Made by a program: the position numbers and the translations under genes. DNA of 64,000 nucleotides from Macrotis lagotis (taxonomy: Eukaryota > Chordata > Mammalia > Peramelemorphia > Peramelidae): positions 188,492,491 through 188,556,490 of the forward strand of contig NC_133661.1 in NCBI RefSeq assembly GCF_037893015.1, in the 5' to 3' direction. This document shows positions 59,406 through 64,000 of the stretch, piece by piece; position 1 is the stretch's first letter; each line of letters begins with the position of its first letter. Under the pieces are notes generated by a model that made no database searches, was not told the origin of the DNA, and was given only the letters and a program-made list of their open reading frames with translations.

Positions 59406-60004
59406 GCTAAACACTAAGAAAAGCTTCTTCACATGGGGTTCATTAATGTAAAAATATTTTTACTAATTATTCTTCAAGATAATTGATTCCATTTGTAATC
59501 CTAAATATTTTATTCTATGCATCTAAAAATAGCATTCGCGGAAGGGATCCACTCAGGATTGATTTCATAGCTGAAGGGATCTATGACACAGAAAAGGTTA
59601 AAAAAATCTGTTCTAGGGAGAAAATGTTAAAAAAAATGAAGCCATCTCTGTTCACTGGGAAAAGCTAGAAGGCCATTCTGACAAGAATAGAGAATGAATG
59701 GAGGGAAGTTAAAAGAAATAAGAATGGAGAATTAGATGAGATGCCAAATTGAGAAAGACTTTGAGTGATATCGGAAGTGAATGTTAGATATATGATTCAA
59801 ATTTTCTATTTTGATGCTAAATCTAGTTTTCTGCCTCTTCATAATATCTAATATAGTCAAAAGTAATTAATTCCTATATGTATTTCATGCCCAATTGAAC
59901 TTCAGGGACAAAGTATACTAAAAAAAAAGCAGGGAAGCATCTAAGATAAGTGAAAAAAAAAATGCCAGAGAGGAAGGTTTGGAGTAAATAGAACAGTGTT
60001 TAAA

Positions 60005-60150
60005 GCTTAGCTCCAACTCTTACTGGCCTCATTAACCTTTCTGAGGTTCAGTTTTTGTTTACAAAATGAGCATAATAGCAACATCCTTACATTTTTCTGT
60101 TCATGAAATAAGAGAATATATATTATACTCTCTGCTAACCTTCAAATAAT
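60005..60150 (+). mobile_element. MIR relic, sense
   Basis: 'taacctttctgaggttcagt', 'tacaaaatgagcataatag', 'tgaaataagagaatat' in MIR order. Confidence 0.65.
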
Positions 60151-60274
60151 TCATAAATATAATTGTTATGAGAAATTTTTTTTGTCTTATACCAAGGAGT
60201 GTACAAAGATAATGATCTGTTTACCTGGTAATGCATTCATTTAGTATATGTATCTCACATTGCCTCATTTTGTG

Positions 60275-60450
60275 GTAGCAAAAAGAACAATGAATTTGGA
60301 TTCAGCAAGTTCTGGGTTTGGAATCAACCTCTGGTAACCTCTGGAAACTTAGACAAGTCATTGAATTTCCTTTGAGTCTCATTTTCTTCAACTGTACAAG
60401 GAGAAAAATGTTTATGTTATCTCTCAAAACTTATTATGATGAAATGAAAT
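60275..60450 (+). mobile_element. MIR/core-SINE relic, sense
   Basis: 'tgaatttggattcagcaagt', 'cttagacaagtcattgaatt', 'tttgagtctcattttcttca' in core-SINE order. Confidence 0.62.
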
Positions 60451-60779
60451 ATGTTATGTATATGTATGTGTGAGGTGGTGGAAAGCTTTGTAAAAAGAGG
60501 TGTTTTGTGCATTCCTATCCTTTTTATTATACAGAAATATGTGGAAGAAATTGTACAAATATGTGTTATTTCAACAGGTCTGTTTTATGATTTTTATTTA
60601 GCTAACATACTATATTTTTGCCAGAAAGACCACCTTGACTTCCCAACAAATAAGCCTTGTTCTTTTGTTGATTGTCCATTTTCAAAGTGGACCAAGGCCA
60701 TCATAGGTGATGTTTTCATTTGCATATGAAGTGATTTAAATGAGGTAAAGCTGCAAAAGAAAGATCAACCTCACTTTCT

Positions 60780-61090
60780 CTTTCAGAATCACCAAAGTTC
60801 AATGACAAGACAAAAGTCAAGATGAATTGTGATGTGTTGGGATGCAGGCATTTTTGATGCTTGACCATGCTCTAAGTGCTCCCCTGCAACTGTTTCAGTT
60901 GCCTTCATGGTCATTGAAACAAATTGTTCTCATTCATCATTTTCCTTCAAGGGGAAGTATTCACAGGTTTTAGATAGATACCCTCCCTAGCTCACTGATG
61001 GGTTTGAGACCTGTCAGTTAGCCTCAAACTGGTTTAGCCCATCAACATTATTTACCAGGGTTTAATTGCTATGCATGCTACTGCTTCTTG
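60780..61090. mobile_element. Probable marsupial interspersed repeat, class unresolved
   Basis: 'caatgacaagacaaaagtca', 'accatgctctaagtgctccc', 'gaaacaaattgttctcattc' and 'ggggaagtattcacag' recall a middle-repetitive marsupial sequence I have seen elsewhere but cannot name. No protein motif. 61100-61900 carries an antisense-looking old repeat near 61310-61560, also unnamed. Confidence 0.4.
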
Positions 61091-61907
61091 GAGTCACAAG
61101 TGAGAGTTAAATGAATCAAGTGGACAGTGAATGAGGAACTCTTACACCAAAAGTGCTAATTCTCCTTGAACAACCCAAATAAACCTTAGATTCTAACTGG
61201 CAGAAGAGAAAAGTCTGGTGTTACTGAGAGTTCTCAGTATTCACAAGCTCCCCTTTTTATAATATATAACTCATTCTTAGGAGATTAATTTCTTCTACTT
61301 TTGATTATTATAGAAGTGACCATAAAGACCACCTAATTCAAACTATATTTGCAGAGAAATCCTTCTCTACAATATTCCCAGCAAATGGTTTTCCAGTCTC
61401 TGATCCCATTGTATCCTCTTTTTTCCTTCAAAAATCTTATGATACTATAACAAAATTATCATATCCCCTTAAGTCTTCTCTTCTCTAGCTACTTCAAATG
61501 ATTCTAAATATCACCCTTTCATCCTATGGTCCTTTAGTCTCCTGGTTACCTTTCTTTGCCTATTTTTCCAGCCTTTTTCTTTTTCTGCCAAAATTTGGCT
61601 TAAGTAAAGAGTTTTAATTTCATTTGACCCCACCATAAGGAGTTTTATATTTAAATTTTAGCTTCTGAAATGAGAAGCTCATAAGAAAAAAGTAGAATAT
61701 TCTAGATATTACATCACTGAAATAGTTGTCTATTTTGTCAATGGCTAAAACAAGTCTTGGCTTTTACAATAATCTGTTTTGAATGTAGGAGAGCATGTTT
61801 GAATATTTTTGTCTCAACATATGAAAGGGTAAAGGACACATAATTAATTTTTTTAGCTCATAGAACATTTGAGATAGAATATAGTCTAGTCCTTTAATTT
61901 TAAGGAA

Positions 61908-62057
61908 GATGATAGGTGGCATAGTGGATAAAGCACCGGCCCTGGAGTCAGGAGTACCTGGGTTTAAATCCAGCCTCAAACACTTAATAATTACCTAGCT
62001 GTGTGGCCTTGGGCAAGCCACTTAACCCATTTGCCTTGCAAAAACCTAAAAAAAGGA
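61908..62057 (+). mobile_element. SINE (WSINE1-like)
   Basis: Near-consensus copy with a tail AAAACCTAAAAAAAGG. AAGGAA flanks both ends. 62060-63330 has no gene; 62480-62710 resembles an old repeat ('cctcatggagcttacagatc'). Confidence 0.93.
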
Positions 62058-63334
62058 ATTAATGTTATTTAGATCTGGAAGAGAACTTAGAGATAATCTA
62101 AACTAAAGAAGTAAAATTATTTTCATTAAATTATATAGTTTACTATTATAAAAATTCTTGATATCATATTATTTACAAGAGTCCTGCTTCCTCAGATGAA
62201 AAACTATCCTAAGCAAAAGAATGAAAGTTGATGCTGATATATTTCAAAGAAAATAATTTAGGCACCATATCTTCTTTCAATCTTCTGTATGATTTAAAAC
62301 TGGTTTAATTTAATTGTTCCCATTTTATGAATTAATGGCACATACAAACACAAATTAAATTGAATAATAATAAAATGCATAAAAATCTTTAGTATGTTCT
62401 AGATATGGCCATGTGACCTATAGACAGAACCATGCTGCCACAATCTGTTCTTTAATGGAATCAAATATGATTTGGACATTTGTTCATTCATTCACTTACC
62501 AAACATTTTAAGACTATATGATGCAAGGATTCTATATTTCTTTTTACCCATGTAGCTGGGATAAAGATAGGAGGCAAAAAAAGTTTGATAATTAAAAAAG
62601 CAATAAAAAATAAAAATATAGCTGGAGGAAATGCAAAATCTGGAAAATAAAATATCTACAACCTCATGGAGCTTACAGATCAGTAAAGAGAGTACAATGA
62701 CATAACCATAATCTATAAAAGAAATTATTATACAGGTGTTTTAGATAAGGGAACAAGATAAAGTATCATGTAAGATCATAAGGAGAGGTTTATTAATAAC
62801 AGATGAAAAAGTTTTTGCCAAGGGATCCAAGTCTTCACAGAATACTTGATTTTTAGTTTCAGCTTTAATGGTTCAAGAGCAATTCTAGAAGTGAAGAAGA
62901 AAGTCATTTAATGAGCAAGAAAAAGTGATGTGAGACAAGGCATAGAAATGTGAAATAATGTATATGTATTTGGTGGAAAGGGATAGAAGAAGAAGAAGAA
63001 TTGAGTATCCATATCCAGTTTTGCTAGAGTCTAAGGTACATAGAAGGGAATAATAAGAAGTAAGACTGGAAAGATGAAATGGAAATAATCTGAATGTCAT
63101 AAATGGTTTGGGAACTAATAAAGAAATAAGTAAGTCTTTGTTCAAAGGAATAGCATGAATAAATCAATTAAAAGATTTGTTTTTTTTTATCCCCACCCTC
63201 AATCATTCATGTGATCTTATTTCATTGATGAATATACCTGGATAATTTCTTATCTTTCCACTTGCCTTTGTTTATTTAAAAAGCATCAGTTCACAATAAT
63301 GTGCTCTGTTGTTTTTAAGTTGTTTTGTCAGTTG

Positions 63335-63850
63335 CCCTTGACACTCTTTTTGACCCCATTTGGGGTTTTTCTTGGCATAGATATGGGAGTTTTTTACCAT
63401 TTCCTTCTCTAGTTCATCTGTTAGATGAGGAACTTAAACACACTTGGAAAGTGACTTGTCCAGATGCAGTGGATAGAGCACTTGCTTTGGAGTCAGGAAG
63501 ATGGGAGTTCAAGTGCAACCTCAGACACTGGCCACTTACTAGGTGTTTGACCTTAGGTAAATCACTTAATCTTGATCACTCATATCCAGGATTATCTACA
63601 ATCATCTTGATTCATATCCGGTCATTGGACTCAGATGGCTCTGGAGAAGAAAGTGTGATTGTTGATTCAAACATCCAACCCTCCCCCAACTCAAATCCTC
63701 CTTGATGACATGGTTTTCTTTGAGAATGAAGGACAAACAACCACAAGCTAAGAAGTATCTGAGACTGAATTTGAATTAAAAAAAAATGTGTCTCCCTGAT
63801 TCAAGGTCCAACACTCCAACCACTGCAATACCCTTTTCTTCCAATTGTCA
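63335..63850 (-). mobile_element. Long-form tRNA-SINE, antisense, split by another SINE
   Basis: Left part 63335-63465 ('gaccccatttggggtttttc', 'accatttccttctctagttc') and right part 63749-63850 ('gtatctgagactgaatttga', 'ttcaaggtccaacactcc') are two halves of one antisense SINE of the type at 55065. The gap is filled by a sense SINE. Confidence 0.78.
63466..63748 (+). mobile_element. tRNA-head SINE with long non-tRNA tail
   Basis: Head GCAGTGGATAGAGCACTTGC to 'taggtaaatcacttaatc', then an unrelated tail ('gattcatatccggtcattgg', 'agatggctctggagaagaaa', 'ttgagaatgaaggacaaaca'). The tail type looks like the RTE-mobilised SINEs of marsupials (recalled). It sits inside the antisense SINE. The rest, 63851-64000, holds nothing recognised. 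Confidence 0.78.
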
Positions 63851-64000
63851 AAATTTTCAGTGAATTAATTTACAAAAATATAAAATAATTATGTTAAGAT
63901 GATTAAAATAACCAGACTGCATAGGTTTGTGATGTGATGCAATTGAAAGAATGCTAGCTCTATATTCAAAGGATATAGGCTGAAATAGCATCTTTGTTTA

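Noticed and set aside
1712-62057. tRNA-like sequences that could be called tRNA genes
   Set aside because: All belong to SINE heads with the conserved SINE body and A-rich tail. None shows a full cloverleaf in isolation.
63325-63705. 126-codon + strand frame
   Set aside because: Runs through two different SINEs joined by insertion, so it is not a gene.

Overview
This is a mammalian, almost certainly marsupial, genomic window. The strongest clue is a young tRNA-derived SINE (about 145 bp) that occurs many times on both strands. It carries a box-A-like head (GTGGATAAAGCACCGGCC), the phrase CACTTAATAATTACCTAGC and a tail CTTGCAAAAACCTAAAAA. As far as I recall, this is the WSINE1-type family of Australian marsupials rather than the opossum version. 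I lean towards a dasyurid-like species, but only from memory of the repeat. L1 elements of marsupial type, ORF1-only 'half-L1' (HAL1-like) elements, MIR and L2 relics and many microsatellites fill the rest. I recognised no LTR element, no CRISPR array and no bacterial feature.

The only host protein genes are three single-exon olfactory receptor (OR) loci, all on the + strand and all of the OR4K type. (1) An OR at 9000-9959 is a pseudogene: it has a nonsense codon at position 237, a broken DRY motif and a lost N-glycosylation site. (2) Its close paralogue at 45120-46079 is intact at 319 residues. (3) An intact OR4K5-like receptor of 323 residues lies at 58009-58980. Each has a splice acceptor 33-36 bases upstream of its start, as expected for OR coding exons preceded by noncoding exons.

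Layout: 1-2365 is a sense L1 3' half. 2391-11765 is duplication block A, with the dead OR. 11770-39270 is a 27 kb stack of L1-lineage elements, essentially all on the minus strand and nested several layers deep, with two readable target-site duplications. 39235-50940 is duplication block B, with the intact paralogue and a later 3.2 kb HAL1-like insertion flanked by a 13-bp target-site duplication. 50941-57900 is gene-free DNA with old SINEs and a 3.2 kb spaced inverted repeat. 58009-58980 is the third OR, and 59000-64000 holds SINEs and unannotated DNA.

The biology is that of an OR cluster growing by tandem duplication with birth and death of copies. One duplicate kept its reading frame while the other decayed, and the DNA between them became a sink for antisense L1 insertions. 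No wholly new system was found. The most interesting signals are the HAL1-like elements with a shared built-in antisense SINE, tandem monomer-like repeats in one L1 5'UTR, a two-heptad duplication in an L1 ORF1 coiled coil, two unexplained local inverted repeats, and the uneven divergence between the OR duplicates.
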